Below are positions 42,301-53,883 of a stretch of 64,000 nt of DNA, one piece after another. The position numbers and the translations under genes were made by a program. The notes beneath the pieces are model-generated. The model was given only the letters and a program-made list of their open reading frames with translations, did not search any database and was not told where the DNA came from. Within the stretch, counting starts at the first letter, position 1. Each line of letters begins with the position of its first letter. Origin of the DNA: Macrolepiota albuminosa (taxonomy: Eukaryota; Basidiomycota; Agaricomycetes; Agaricales; Agaricaceae); contig JAMWFC010000012.1 in the NCBI GenBank assembly GCA_027475525.1, positions 33,831 through 97,830 of the forward strand, written 5' to 3'.

Positions 42301-42438
42301 ACTGGAAAGATGGGAAGGAAAACACGGGGAAGTGAAGTACGGAAAACGACTTTTTATAAGGCGCCGGCGGCATTATACGGACCGTAGTGCAGTCAAATTA
42401 ACGACGGCGTTTGACTGAGGACAGTCAATTTTTCAGTT

Positions 42439-42447
42439 GGGGGGAGA
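42439..42447 (+). promoter_or_regulatory. Gyp-B polypurine tract
   Basis: ggggggaga immediately before the 3' LTR at 42448, the expected plus-strand primer. Confidence 0.8.
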
Positions 42448-43490
42448 TGATAGGCTTCTACTCGGACTGAGCGCATCAAGGGACATTATAGGCCGACCAA
42501 CACTTGACACACTAAAGGCTCTAGCAACCAGCCTTGGGTACAGAGCAGCCCTAGCGCGGGCGCTCTATGGCAAGACTTGTCCATTCATCTCAATCACCAG
42601 TATCAGCCCCTCAGCGCACTCCACTCAGTTACTTTGAAGACCAAGAAGACTCAGGACTCATAGCGCTAGCATAACGGCGGGAGGGGACTCTGACCAAACC
42701 CCGATCAGTACTGGAAGGAGTTAGCAATTGGCGCTGTCAATCACCGAGGCACCTCAATCAGAAGTCTAAAAGAATCAATGACGACGAGACAGGATACACG
42801 CAGACCCGACATTTAAATCTATCAAAAGATGGTACAATGTTTAGCGCCGGAATTAGCGCTCACGGCGTCTGTCAAGGATTCCCCGACCATACCCCGGGAT
42901 GGCATGGCCAATTAAATTACATCAAAAAGTGAGCAAACTCGTACCACTTCTAAGTAGTTTTAGAGTCGCCGTTGGTCGCCGTCACCCATGTGCTGCAGGT
43001 CGCCGTTGACAGGTGGCCGTTAGCTACAGTCACGAAGGGAGGCGCTAAGCGGTAGCGCCGTCAATGGACTTATTTTGGAAATAATGTAGCGCATAGTATA
43101 AAAACTAGCTACTTGCCATGTATATACCAACGAATCGTAACCTCTTGAGCACCCAGTTACACTTAGCGTTCAAATCGCGCTAGCGTTGCCTGACTTTGCC
43201 ACCAAGTTCGGCGCTAGCTTCGTCTATCTCGTCTTTGTCGTTTACGGTGCCACCTACGGGCACGCTACGCTGCGCTATTCGTTTCTTTCTCTATAACTTC
43301 TCCTAAACTACGACGCTTACCACTTGCTAGGTAGCATCCGAGGTGCTATCGTCTAGCGCATTGCCCTACCACCTCCGCTCGAGCACACCGGGACCCTGCC
43401 GGGACTCCTCACAAACCCGTACGCCAGGCGCTGGAGACGGCGTTGTACTGCGTATACGTCCAGCGCACCCAACCACAGTTGGCGTCATCA
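42448..43490 (+). repeat. Gyp-B 3' LTR
   Basis: 1043 bp, same length as the 5' LTR. By eye alignment finds 11 substitutions and no indels, all in the last 457 bp, ten of them cg versus tg or ca. Confidence 0.93.
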
Positions 43491-43572
43491 CCGGGGTACG
43501 CCAGGCGCTGGAGACGGCGTTGTACTGCGTATACGTCCAGCGCACCCAACCACAGTTGGCGTCATCACCGGG
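43419..43572 (+). repeat. Exact 77-bp tandem duplication across Gyp-B right boundary
   Basis: 43419-43495 and 43496-43572 are identical and adjacent. The unit contains the LTR end plus ccggg of the flanking Gyp-A LTR, so it arose after insertion, or in assembly. Confidence 0.95.
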
Positions 43573-44217
43573 AGAGGGGACTAGAGTCCGGGGGTTGTGG
43601 ATGAGAGTGGTTGGGGGCTAGAGGGGGTCGAGTCGTGAACCGGAGGTTCTAAGACGAGACCGAGTTAGTAACTTAAGAGTCGCGAAGTGCGTACCAAACT
43701 TATAGCACGCGAATACTAAGGTGTGCCAGTCGAAGCGTACCAAACGAGGCGTACTAGTCAAACAAGAGGGCACGCAATATCCAAGTAACAGTTATGCAAA
43801 GTATGTAATATCAAGACTAGCGAATACAACAAGGAACTACGCTATAAGTACTACGGGACCCGGTCTCGGGGTTCCGGGGTGTCTGGGATGGGCTCCGGGG
43901 GTCATTGAGTAGCGGCAGGGGCTGTATACCGGGATCGCGCGTGTGGGGCGCGCGATCAATTGGCGCGGAGGGAGCTGTGATGCGTGATAGCCGGAAATGG
44001 GCCGCGTGATCCGGTCGTTGATCGGGGCTGGTGGCGGCTGATGGCGGTGTCGTCGGTCGTGATGGCGGGGCGTGTTCTGTGGGGTCGGAGGGGGGGTCCC
44101 GGATGGTGTTCCGGGGGTGTCCTGGGGTGGGCCCGGAGGGGAGGGGTCGTGACAAAGGGTGCAGACCACAAGCACTTTAACTGCCTCTATTCAGTGGGTA
44201 GAAAGCTTGCTAGCCAA

Positions 44218-46817
44218 TGAAAACAATGAACTTGGGGAACCAGCAGAGTTCACCCACTCAAATTGATTCCAGAGAGATCAGCAAGGATGGTGTGGTTATT
44301 CTAGAGAAGGAGGCAGAGGATCTGGAGAAAGGTTTTCAAATTATGTAGATAACAACTATGATCATAGATAACTATATGCAGTATCACACTGTCCCTGAAT
44401 ACTAACTATTCACCTCACACTGAGCCCACAGACTGAGATGGATTTACTGCATCTGCAGATGACAGGTAATCTTGGTTTGGCTCCCCAACCAAGCTGGGAA
44501 ATGCCCAGGTGGCATTGTTTTTATGAGGATAGTGCCATTAGTAGCAGCCCTGCCTAAGTCTCTGATCTTGTCAGAGACATTACTCAAACCAAATCTTGAC
44601 ACAACAAGCTTATTTGAACAACTTATAGTCCAGGCAAGAGAGATCAATGGCCAGACCATTGATCAGGGCCTCAAGGATGGCCTGCAAGGGATTGGCAATG
44701 GAGTGCAGATAGACCAAACACATGTAGAAGTAGATAAAGCAATGATGTGTACAAATACTATATGTAACCGAAGTTACAAGCTAGAACTATCTTGTGTGTA
44801 TCACACAGTGCTAAATCAGACTGCAGTATTGGATTTGACTAGAACTAGAGTGAATACAAGATGTTGTCTTATGTAATACTATAAGTTGTGCTAATAGCAT
44901 CCTTGATGCATGACAATATGTTACATACCCCCCAATGAGACCAAATCCTCAGTCTTAAGTGAGAGGTGAATCTAGGAAGATGCATGAAAATGCATGGTGT
45001 TGAGTAATAACACATATGGCATAGCTGTTGGGAGTTAGTAATACTGTCACTGACAGGAGAGTCGAGCACAGGGTGTCATGCTGAGTCTTAGAACCTCTTA
45101 GTGCGCAAATGCACATACCAACTCAACAGCAAGTAAGCAAGATAAAATTAAAAAATAACAAAAAAATAAAACAGATGTCCGCTATATGTACATGCTACAC
45201 TGGAGTGCGTGTCAGCTTAAGAATGGTGGCTCGTGGGTCGCTCTGGACTTTAGCGTCGAGGTACTCCCAGTCCCCCGATCTCTAACCTGACTCTCTCCAG
45301 GTCAGCGGTCTAATCTCGCTCACCATCCCCACTGCCCCCCCTCTGTCCCTAGCACTGGCACTCGCTTTGACCGAGTCCCCTTGTTCATCCGTCCCTCTGC
45401 TTCTGACTCCTCCTCCTTTCCCGACGCAAGCACAAATACGACAGTGTACTCCCTGTTCCGGCTCCGCTTGCCTCAGGTCTATTGTCTATTCTCAAACTCG
45501 AGTACCCGAGAGGCTGTGATACCGGGTATGGGCACCTTTGCACAGCCTAATTCCTTTCCACATTCTCTAGCCATTGTCCTCCTATTCCCATCTCCCTTCC
45601 CTCATTTCTGTACTCCTCTTGTTGGTTTCGCCGTTTCATGGTGGTGCTGATTGTTTCGAGAGGTCGCACATGGGTGGCAGCGACTTTTTGACGGCGGGAC
45701 AGGAAAGGAATGGCAGGCTATGACGTTGATGGGACGGATCTCGGAGTTGTCCTGGGGCTGAGCACTGCCACCCACTCGGCTGTATCTTTGATCGTTTGCC
45801 CTTGCTCACACGCTTACTGCTCTGCTGGCCGGTCGTTGCACGATTTGGGGTGGGTTTTTCAAGGTCAGATTCCCTTCGTCTACAGTTATCAACGAGTGCT
45901 TATAGTTTTTTATCACCTTAGGGTATATTTTGGGGGAATCTGAGGCAGACGTATCAATATTCTTGGCATTTCGATCCAGCCCGGAAGTGGGACGCTGGGA
46001 CGCATATGAGGACGGGCATACCAAGACCCTCCAGGTTGCATAAAATAAGACATACTGGGATAATCCCAGAAAATTCATCACCACAATTCCGAGAATAACA
46101 GCTTCGAAATCCTCATCTCTCGCTCTATCCTTACATTCCTGCTCTGCGGAATTCCGTGCTTTTGGCGTCGTCAACGAAAAGGTGAACATCAACCACGACA
46201 CGTGGACAGCGTAGGAACGCCCTCCTCCACCCTCATTGCGAAGCCGTCAGTAACCAAGGACGTTCTAAGTTCCCTCGCGGAGAAAACGAATCTTAAAAGC
46301 CGTCGAGTCGCGGACACCAATCCTGACAGTTTCGAGATCCCCGCCTACGGCAAGAAAAATCGTACTTGTCCAGCTACATCCGCTTCATTCGACCTCGAAG
46401 ATATGGCCTTCAACGCAGGATTCCTGGAATGGCCAACCCTCTCCGCTCCCCATTACTTTTGGTATGATCTACTTCGTGATTATTCTTACAGTTGTCCCGC
46501 TACTGTGTGTTCCCATCTCCGGAGATATATAGACTATTACGATGTCTTCGATACTTGGCGCTTCCCAATCCTAGGGCTTACAACACTTCTTTCGATTGCG
46601 TGAACTTTGAATTACTATGTGAAAACATCGTTATGCACGCTGTTCCAGTCAGTGAACTAGTTCATCAATCATGACGATTATAAACAACTTTGTAACAAAA
46701 ACTCGAAACTCGGCGAATACTCACTGCCTTGCTCAAGAACAGCCTTGATAGCAAAGTCACATGCCTGTTAAAATTGACTACGCACAGCATTTGCTCTGTT
46801 ATCTCAGAGTTACTACA
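44218..46817. other. No confident gene
   Basis: Holds the G/R-rich continuation of the gag-like ORF (to about 44340), an unrecognised ORF at 44472-44876 (134 aa, ATG at its start but no known motif) and an open frame at 46202-46603 that lacks an ATG at its start. A pyrimidine-rich section lies at 45240-45650. The last few hundred bases should contain the NLR promoter. Confidence 0.4.
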
Positions 46818-49800
46818 ATGTCCACTGACCAACACGAAACCCTTGGAATGTCGCCACTTCGAGAGGGTAACGTTGGCATGGCTGGGGTATGTAGCCGGCT
46901 CAGTCCTTTACCTGGATGGATGTCCTGAACTTATTTCTAATAGGTTGTGCAAAGAAGAGCGACACGCTTTCAAAGATTTCAGAATCCAAGCCATGACCGG
47001 AACATATCAATCTTGAATAACACAATACAGACATTTACTCTTGTCAGTAACGCAGTACCTTTGCCGATAGTCAAGGGAGCGTTGTCAGCTGTTGCAGGAA
47101 TCCTCAGTATTGCCAAAGTATAACCATGGAACACTATCGAATTAAATCTTACATCTTCCTCAGAATACCATCGGAAATCGTGATGACTTCCAGGAGATTG
47201 TCGAGACATGTCAGATGATCGGCCTTGTTATTTGGCAGGCTACCTCCCAAACCCACGAACATCAGCTTGACGACACTGTCCGTCGTGCACTAATCGAGCT
47301 CAAAAGGTGAGACATTATCCCTTACTATTGTTAGCCCAATTACATCTCAAGTTCTGGACGTAATCAGTTCCCTGGATGTCATTCAAGATGCAGCTAAAGC
47401 AAAGGCCGAGAAGAATATAGTGTTCAAGGTCCTTGACATTACAAATAATCAGGAGGCCATTGTGAAAATGAAGGATGAGTTGAATCGTTTTCTAACCCTT
47501 TTCAACGTGAGTTATGATTGCCTTATTTGTTTCTTAACGGATTGTGATGAATTTATCCAGACTGAAGTTAACATGTCGACCAATATGAAAGTTGATAAAA
47601 CGAACATGAAACTTGACAAACTACTGGACGAGTTTCATACAGCAGTGAACTTCAATCCTCAGACGTATGCACCGACAAATGTCCACGAAGATTAGGCTCA
47701 TTTATTTCGTAGGGATTCTGGGGAACCTGATGTACTACCAAGTCGGCCGGCAGTCTTTTTCGGAAGGGACAATCTTGTCCAGAGTATCACCCAGTCTCTC
47801 CTCGATCGCCGCAAAGTCGCCCTCATTGGCCCAGGAGGTATCGGAAAAAGTACCATTGCCCGCATTGTTATAAATGACAAAAGTATCGCCTCCAGGTTCC
47901 AAGGTCGAAGATATTTTGTGCGGTTCGATGATATGGATGCTCGCCAGGTGAATTTGGGAACATTCCTTGACCGGATTGCAAGAACATTGGGATTAGCGAC
48001 TTCTGTCAATGCTCATAATTTGATATTAAAGGCAATTTCAGCATCGGACACACTCCTTGTCCTTGACAATGCTGAAACCTTCTTGGATGCCTCTGCTGAT
48101 GCTGGACGAATTGCAAATGTCATTGATGACTTCGGTGCAAGGCCAAATGTCGCCATCCTCATTACCACACGCACAACGGTATTGCCTCCAAACCTTGACT
48201 GGGTTAGATTACCGGTCCCTGTGCTTGAGGAGAGCGCTGCGTGTGAAGCTTTTCAAGCATACTACTCTTCCATTGAAACGTCGATCCTTACCAAACTACT
48301 CTCTGCTGTTGAATACCACCCTCTCTCCATTAATCTACTTGCACAAGCTGCGGTTCAGAACGAATGGTCGCCTCAACAGCTTCTTACTGCATGGGACCGT
48401 CAACGTGCAGCCTTACTCGAGGCTGGGGATGGAAAATCCCAAAGTCTTGCTATCACAATTGAGACGTCTCTCAACTCTCCCTCCTTCGTTGAACTTGGTG
48501 ACATAGTTCGTCATCTTTTGCACCTCATTGCGTTCCTTCCTCAAGGAATTAGCAATACATGGCTTGCTGCCACATCCTTTGGGGCATTGAACATTGAAAC
48601 TTGCGCAGGTGCTTTGTGCAAGCAATCCATTGCATACCGAAATGGCGACTTCATCACTCTTCTAGCTCCCATACGCCTTTACATATTGGATCACCATAAA
48701 AGAGATATCTCAATGAATCCAATGTTGAGAGAACTAAGGAGATATTATGCTGCCCACATTCAAGAGTCAAAAATTGTTCTTGCAGAAGACGTGAACATCG
48801 AACATGTCCTTAATCATTGGCTCCAGGACACTGGTGGGAACATGAAAACAATCCTCGATATATTGCGAACTATAGGCGATTTTTTGGATGTCCTCTATAT
48901 GCATCGACCACGACCGGTTTCTCTGCACCCCACTATAATTGCTTTGGATGTGTGCAAAATCCATAATACTGTGTCGTGCATGAATTTCGGCATGGCATTT
49001 CCGATTTTACAAAAACCTAAAAGAATCATAAAAAGCAAGTCGACCTGTCTACTTTGGATTTCCTTCCTTATGTATGTGGTTGGACAAATTGAAGATGCCA
49101 AAAACATACATGCACAAGCACGGGCACTCGCTTTTGAATATAGGGATTTGGATCAGCTCATTCAGGTTGACTATTGGCTCGCGTTATGTTATTTCAATCA
49201 AGGCGATTACCGGACCGCTGAAAAATTGTATGCAACAGCTTTGAACAATTGTTCGGGCCTTTCTACCCTGTTCAGACTTCATCCAAACACAAAGGCTGCA
49301 GTCGAACGTGAAATAATTAAAATCAATTTACTCAAAGGAAGGCCTGGTGCAATACAAAGCTACTTCAGCTTTCTGTCTACACTCAAGCAAAAACGTATTC
49401 AACTCGACAACATTTGCACAAATATCTATGCAGGATATCTTGAACTCCGCAATGGTCACTTAGATGTCGCACAACATTTTTTTGAGAAAGTTCAGGCAAG
49501 CGGCAATTGGAAATGGTTCATTGTGCTGGCCGATCTGGCTGATCAACAAGGCGACTATGCAAGGTCAAACACATTACGGGCACAGTTGCTTAAATTGATT
49601 GAACCGGAACCAACAAGTTGTGGTATCTTAATGAAAGGTTTACTCGCTGCATACTGGGCAAAAGAGGGTGACATGGAGCATGCTCGGGAATTGATCCTTC
49701 CTTTCTTTAAGCACACTACTGAACGTAACAATCCGCATGTTGTAGACCTGTATTACTTGGCTGGAATGGTTGAACTGACAGATGGGAACTTCGATAAAGC

Positions 49801-50092
49801 TGGGGATTACTTCCATGAAACAATTGAAATCAGTATGTCCCTCACAAGATTAGTTGAATGCACCCGCTCATATAGAGCACTTGGCGAGATTGCTGTGGTC
49901 AAAGGAGACTTGTTGAGTGCAAAGGAACATTTCAAAACCACTACCGAGCTGTGCAAGATCATGGATCTCCCAAGGGAACACCTGTATTTTGACCATGCAT
50001 GTTTTATCCCTCACAAAAGATTCAATGGATGGAATCTGTATCAAGAAGGTCATGTCATGTTCAGGTACATTGGAGACAATGCTCAAGCATGA
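46818..50092 (+). CDS. NLR: HeLo/MLKL-like N-terminus, NB-ARC, TPR-like repeats
   Basis: Six exons (46818-46886, 46944-47117, 47164-47306, 47368-47506, 47561-47664, 47713-50092) total 3009 nt, an intact frame of 1002 residues. All introns are GT-AG, 46-61 nt. N-terminal helices (about 25-190) carry NAVPLPIVKGALSAVAGIL and NIVFKVLDITNNQ, the pattern of fungal MLKL/HeLo-like bundles. NB-ARC (about 200-460): FFGRDNLV, P-loop GPGGIGKST, Walker B LLVLDNAE, sensor ILITTRTT, then YHPLSINLLAQA. C-terminal two-thirds: helical pairs with TPR-like alternation (ALCYFNQGDYRTAEKLYATA, GMVELTDGNFDKAGDYFHE, ALGEIAVVKGDLLSAKEHF). Such proteins sense non-self or damage and can trigger cell death in fungi. The role of this one is inferred. 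Confidence 0.85.
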
Positions 50093-50498
50093 GACCCACT
50101 TCCAATTGAATCTTTATTTCTACTTGAGTGTGATTAGCCTAATTACATCTCAAATAGAATGCAAACTTGTCAATCAAAACATAGCTAATGCACCACATAT
50201 TGTTCTCATAAGTAGAACAAGTAATTCTGCATACTGTTCAAGATGCTCATATTCTCTAACCAAGTACAGTTTCCATGCATGCTCTTCTTTCTAAAGTACT
50301 AGATATTATAAATTTCAAAAAAAACATACACATATATTCAAAAAAAAACATACAAATTTTAAAGACATATAATAGCCAGTAAAAATAGCTGAAAGGCAGC
50401 AAATTTTGAGGGCATAGTTGGTAAAGATAGCTGAAAGGGAGCAAATTTTGGTGACATAGCCAGTAGAGGCATAGCAATGGCCAAGGTCACATAAGGGG
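50093..50498. other. 3' flank of the NLR, no gene
   Basis: AT-rich; a ~50-bp imperfect direct repeat around 'agctgaaaggcagcaaattttg' (50378 and 50429). No gene. Confidence 0.4.
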
Positions 50499-50781
50499 TG
50501 TCAAAGGTTGAATCCGGTAAGAGGTGCATCACATCAAAATTATATAATTACAAGTTATTGCTACATATGTAACCAAATAAACAAGTCATGTTTTGTCACC
50601 TTCTTCTTCGACAGTCAGCTTTTATTCATCTTTGGTCAGCTTTCCTGCTTTTCATGGCCACCCTTGCATTCTCCATGGTCAGCTCTTATTGCCTTAACTC
50701 TCTGACAGGTTATGGGCCCTGACTGCACACAAATTCAGCACACAGTTTATTCCTTGCTTAAAATTTTCATCACTTCTGATT

Positions 50782-51874
50782 ATGGCACCTTCTCATTATG
50801 AAATGCTTCACACATTCAATCCAGACAACAAGTTTGATGGATCAAACTATGATGCTTGGGTCACGGAGCTGGAGATGATGTTTGTTGGGCATGATGTTTG
50901 TTGGGCATGATGTTTGTTGGGCATGATGTTTGTTGGGCATGATGTTTGTTGGGCATGATATTTATTGGGCATGATATCTTAGCACACATCAAAGGTGAGG
51001 CATCTTGCCCTAGCAATTTTTCTGCTGCTGCTCTTTGGTCCAAAGATAATCAGTCTGCTCATGCCACCCTCTATAAGACCATCTTCTCTACTGACATTAT
51101 CCATACTCACTTCAAGAACACCAACCCTGCTCAAACCACTAATGCCATCTGGATCAGTCTCAAAACTGAGTTCCAGAAGGACAGTCATGCAAAGCACTTT
51201 GAGCTTAAGAAGTGCTTGTACAATCCCATCCACAATATTGAAAACCAGTTTCAGTGTACATTCAAGACATCATCTCTGCTCACAATGCTCTTACTGCACT
51301 TGGCCATGCCCCCCCTCTCATTGATTTCATTGACTCCATTCTTATGAATCTCCATTCCAATTTCTCCATTGTTCACACTCTTCTCACTACTCAGTCAGAG
51401 GAACCTTTGTTTGCTACTGTCAAGAAGATGCTCACCAATTAGGAAGACACACATACTGCACTCAATCCCAGTGCAGCTGATGAGGTTAGAGCAATGCATG
51501 GTAGGGTGAAGAAGAAGGGGAGGAAAGGAAAGGGCTAAGAGGATGATGATGAGGCACCAAGGTATGAGTGGCTCAACCCTCATAACAAGGATGTCTGCTA
51601 CTGTTGTGGCCTCCCTGGACATCACTCCTCTCAATGCATTGTGGACATGCCACAGAAGATAAAGGACAAGATCATCAATGAGGCTACCAATCAACATCAT
51701 CATCACAATTGCTCTTTATCCACTTCTGACTCTGATGTTGCTGCCACAAACTTTGCTCATGATTTACATGCCGCCTCCAATACCAACAGTTCTGATTCTG
51801 ATGATGGCAAGCCCATTCAAGCCATGTCTGCCAGAGAGTTTACACATGTTCTCACTCAAGCAACTACAGAATGA
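50782..51874 (+). pseudogene. gag: Copia-type gag of the gag-only element
   Basis: ATG at 50782 (MAPSHYEMLHTFNPDN). Blocks typical of UBN2/DUF4219 copia gag: FDGSNYDAWVTELE, SAAALWSKDNQSAHATL, IWISLKTEFQ, IHNIENQF, then knuckle CYCCGLPGHHSSQC (C-x2-C-x4-H-x4-C) at 51599-51640. Broken by a 16-bp tandem repeat (50877-50972), a frameshift near 51290 and stops at 51440 and 51538. A later domain is acidic and Ser-rich. Confidence 0.78.
50877..50972 (+). repeat. 16-bp tandem repeat, six copies, inside gag
   Basis: The unit gatgtttgttgggcat is repeated six times head to tail, the sixth with two changes. Sixteen is not a multiple of three, so copy-number change shifts the gag frame. Confidence 0.95.
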
Positions 51875-52238
51875 GAACATTGCCAGCAGTTGGGTATGAA
51901 CAAGAAAAAGTGGCAAGATCTCAAGACTCATCTCAATGGCTGATGAACAGTGGGTTGTTTCATTGAGTGGGGGGGACTTTAATTCAGTGGGGGGAGCTTT
52001 CTTTCTCTTTGGTTGGTCACCTTCTTGTTTTAGTCACTCTGCACCTTGTCTCCAAGTAGGAGTGTCAAAGGTTGAATCTGGTGAGAGGTGCATCACATTG
52101 AAATTACATAATTACAAGTTAGCATTGCCACATACAACAGAACCAGCAAGCACCAGTCAAGCAGGCATAAAAAGAAGCAAGAGTTGGACAAGGGACCAGC
52201 AAGGCTAGCTGAGTAGTTGGACATTGCTAGACAGCTTA

Positions 52239-52953
52239 TGTCACGATCCCTCCCCTCCGGGCCCACCCCGGGACACCCCTGGAACACCATCCGGGACCCT
52301 TCCTCTGACCCCACAGGACATGCCCTGCCATCACGACCGCTGACACTGCCATCATGCGCATCAAGGACCGCCATCAGCCGCCACCAGCCCTGATCAACAA
52401 TTGGATCACGTGACTCGTTCCCGGCCATCACACATCACACATCACAATCCCCTCCACGCCAATTGATCGCGTGCCCCACACGCACAATCCAGGTATACAG
52501 TCCCTGCCCGCTACTCAATGACTCCCGGAACCCATCCCAGACACCCCGGAACTCCAAGACCCGGTCCCGTAGTACTTATAGCGTAGTTCCCTGTTGTATT
52601 CGCTAGTCTTGATATTACACTGCTTATACTGTTTTCTACTTGACTGGTACGCATTGACTGGCACGCTTGACTGGCACACTTGGATAATCACGTGCTCTAA
52701 GACTGGTACGCACTTTGCGACTTTAATTTACTAACTTGGTCTCGTCTTAGAACCTCCGGTTCACGACTCGACCCCCACCCGAATTCCCCAACTACCTACC
52801 ACCCAAAACCCCCGGACCAAGTCCCCTCTCCCAGGATTCCCCTGTCCACGTCTTGAACCCCAGAGTTTCAGACACCCAAGTATCCGTGGGTCAAGTCTGC
52901 ATTGTAAGGGCGATTGCTTTCCCGGAAAGCCCCTGACTCAGCGGAACCTGACA
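52239..52953 (+). mobile_element. Gyp-A solo LTR, complete (TSD gctta)
   Basis: 715 bp, TGTCACGATCCC to GCGGAACCTGACA, with perfect 5-bp flanks gctta (52234-52238 and 52954-52958). Reference copy for the family. Confidence 0.95.
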
Positions 52954-52958
52954 GCTTA

Positions 52959-53218
52959 CAGTAGGTTCAGTGTATAGGCCAGAAGAACACTGCTATTGTC
53001 CAGCCTGGAAATACTATCAAATACCACCTTTTGTGAGAACAAGTCCATCACAACAAAATATGGATTTGGTACATCAATACAAAGTTCAATATTGCCAACT
53101 TATTTATGTACTAAAGCACTGTCAACCCCACTGTTTACTTAACTCTGTGCTCTGCTTAGCCTACAACTGACACCATAATTCCATGCAAAGAGGAGCAAGG
53201 TTTCTAGTGAGGAGGAGT
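52959..53218. other. Remnant before a copia-type LTR
   Basis: No recognisable coding. It ends in gaggaggag directly before the LTR at 53219, which looks like a polypurine tract, so this may be the 3' end of a copia interior. Confidence 0.4.
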
Positions 53219-53581
53219 GTTAGAACCCATAAATTGTCACTATCAACCTTGCTATCATTGCCCACATTGACCCTGGCCTTTTGATATTCACTATTATATA
53301 TTTCTTTATTGCTCACATATTGACCCTGGTTCTACTAGCTATTACATATAAACAACCCCATAACATACCACATCATCAGTCAATTATATGTTGAACTGAG
53401 GGTGAGTCACTACTGTAGAATGTGACTGGACTCAAATACTGACATAGCTTATCCAGCCTTACATCTATGGCTGCATCAGATACAGTAGCACTCAGTCAAT
53501 TATACATTGAACTGAGGTTTTATATCTACAGTTGCATCAGTAATTGAGTGTTATACAGTAAGGTTTCTAATATTTCTAACA
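53219..53581 (+). mobile_element. Copia-type 3' LTR, 363 bp
   Basis: TGTTAGAACCC to ATTTCTAACA, preceded by the purine run gaggaggag. Flanks do not form a duplication, which fits a 3' LTR of a truncated element and not a solo LTR. Confidence 0.65.
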
Positions 53582-53883
53582 TGCTTTGATTATTGTCTTG
53601 GCTGCCTTGTGAATGAAGATGTAAGAGATCAAATTCTATGCAATTGTAAGCTTGCTGAGATCACTTTTACTTCTTATATGTCTTTTTTAAATTCAAGAGT
53701 GTAGAGGCAATTGTGTTCTGTGTGAATGATTTCTAGTGCAAGCTATATTGCTCATCATGAGTCAACATCCTGATGATCACAGTTTGAATAGTTTTTTTGG
53801 ACCTATTTCTGAACCTCTTATAGTTGCAATGAGGTTTTACTACCTGCTTTAGTGTGTCTTTTGTCCTCAAAATTTGTGCCCCT
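53582..53883. other. No gene recognised
   Basis: AT-rich. A short frame starts MSQHPDDHSLNSFFG (53758) and may be a decayed gag fragment, but it cannot be assigned. Confidence 0.3.

Larger units (their letters stand above)
30189..43490 (+). mobile_element. Gyp-B: 13.3-kb Ty3/gypsy element with antisense cargo genes
   Basis: Two 1043-bp LTRs (30189-31231, 42448-43490) that differ at only 11 positions, gag-protease and pol on the plus strand, and about 4.8 kb between integrase and 3' LTR with spliced genes on the minus strand. The 4-bp duplication is ccgg (30185-30188 and, after the duplicated tail, 43568-43571). The last 77 bases around the right boundary are duplicated (43419-43572). No chromodomain was seen in its integrase. 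It is the youngest-looking element in the window. Confidence 0.93.
30052..44154 (-). mobile_element. Gyp-A solo LTR, inverted, split by the whole Gyp-B element
   Basis: Two parts, 30052-30188 and 43572-44154, together about 720 bp, match the inverse of the LTR at 52239-52953. Perfect 5-bp flanks aaggg lie at 30047-30051 and 44155-44159. Gyp-B is inserted between the parts with a 4-bp duplication ccgg. Confidence 0.92.
21055..44217 (+). pseudogene. Ancient gag-like ORF (LINE ORF1-type?) split by four insertions
   Basis: Four fragments connect once insertions and one copy of each target duplication are removed: 21055-21580, 23794-24068, 29767-30051 and 44155-44217. The first starts at ATG 21055 (MSTPSPKDMRKRLQDASPKK), has a TGA at 21499, then continues in the same frame into fragment 2 (PVAGFPKIYLFTSPWYN). 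Fragment 3 continues after a shift of frame (IEGFTLSIKNDTLARVL). Fragments 3 and 4 together encode CFKCKGADHKHFNC, a perfect C-x2-C-x4-H-x4-C zinc knuckle. Sequence after it is rich in G and R. This suggests a gag or the first ORF of a non-LTR retrotransposon. No RT was found downstream, so the class is uncertain. Confidence 0.6.
50499..52138 (+). mobile_element. Gag-only LTR element (TR-GAG-like)
   Basis: A 209-bp LTR (50499-50707, TGTCAAAGG to CTCTGACA) is followed by ggttatgggccct (a primer-binding site shared with Cop-1), a copia-type gag, then at 52063 the start of a second LTR (tgtcaaaggttgaat, about 75 bp recognisable). No protease, integrase or RT lies between. Two G-rich runs at 51966 and 51980 and aagtaggag just before the second LTR are candidate polypurine tracts. 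The right end is unclear because sequence diverges after 52138. Confidence 0.7.

Noticed and set aside
44472..44876. 134-residue ORF as a gene
   Set aside because: No family, no intron support, surrounded by decayed repeats; left as unassigned.
45806..46201. 131-residue minus-strand ORF
   Set aside because: Composition and lack of motif suggest chance.
46202..46603. Separate protein-coding gene upstream of the NLR
   Set aside because: The open frame has no ATG at its start and no recognised motif; one possible intron (46461-46489) is not enough evidence.
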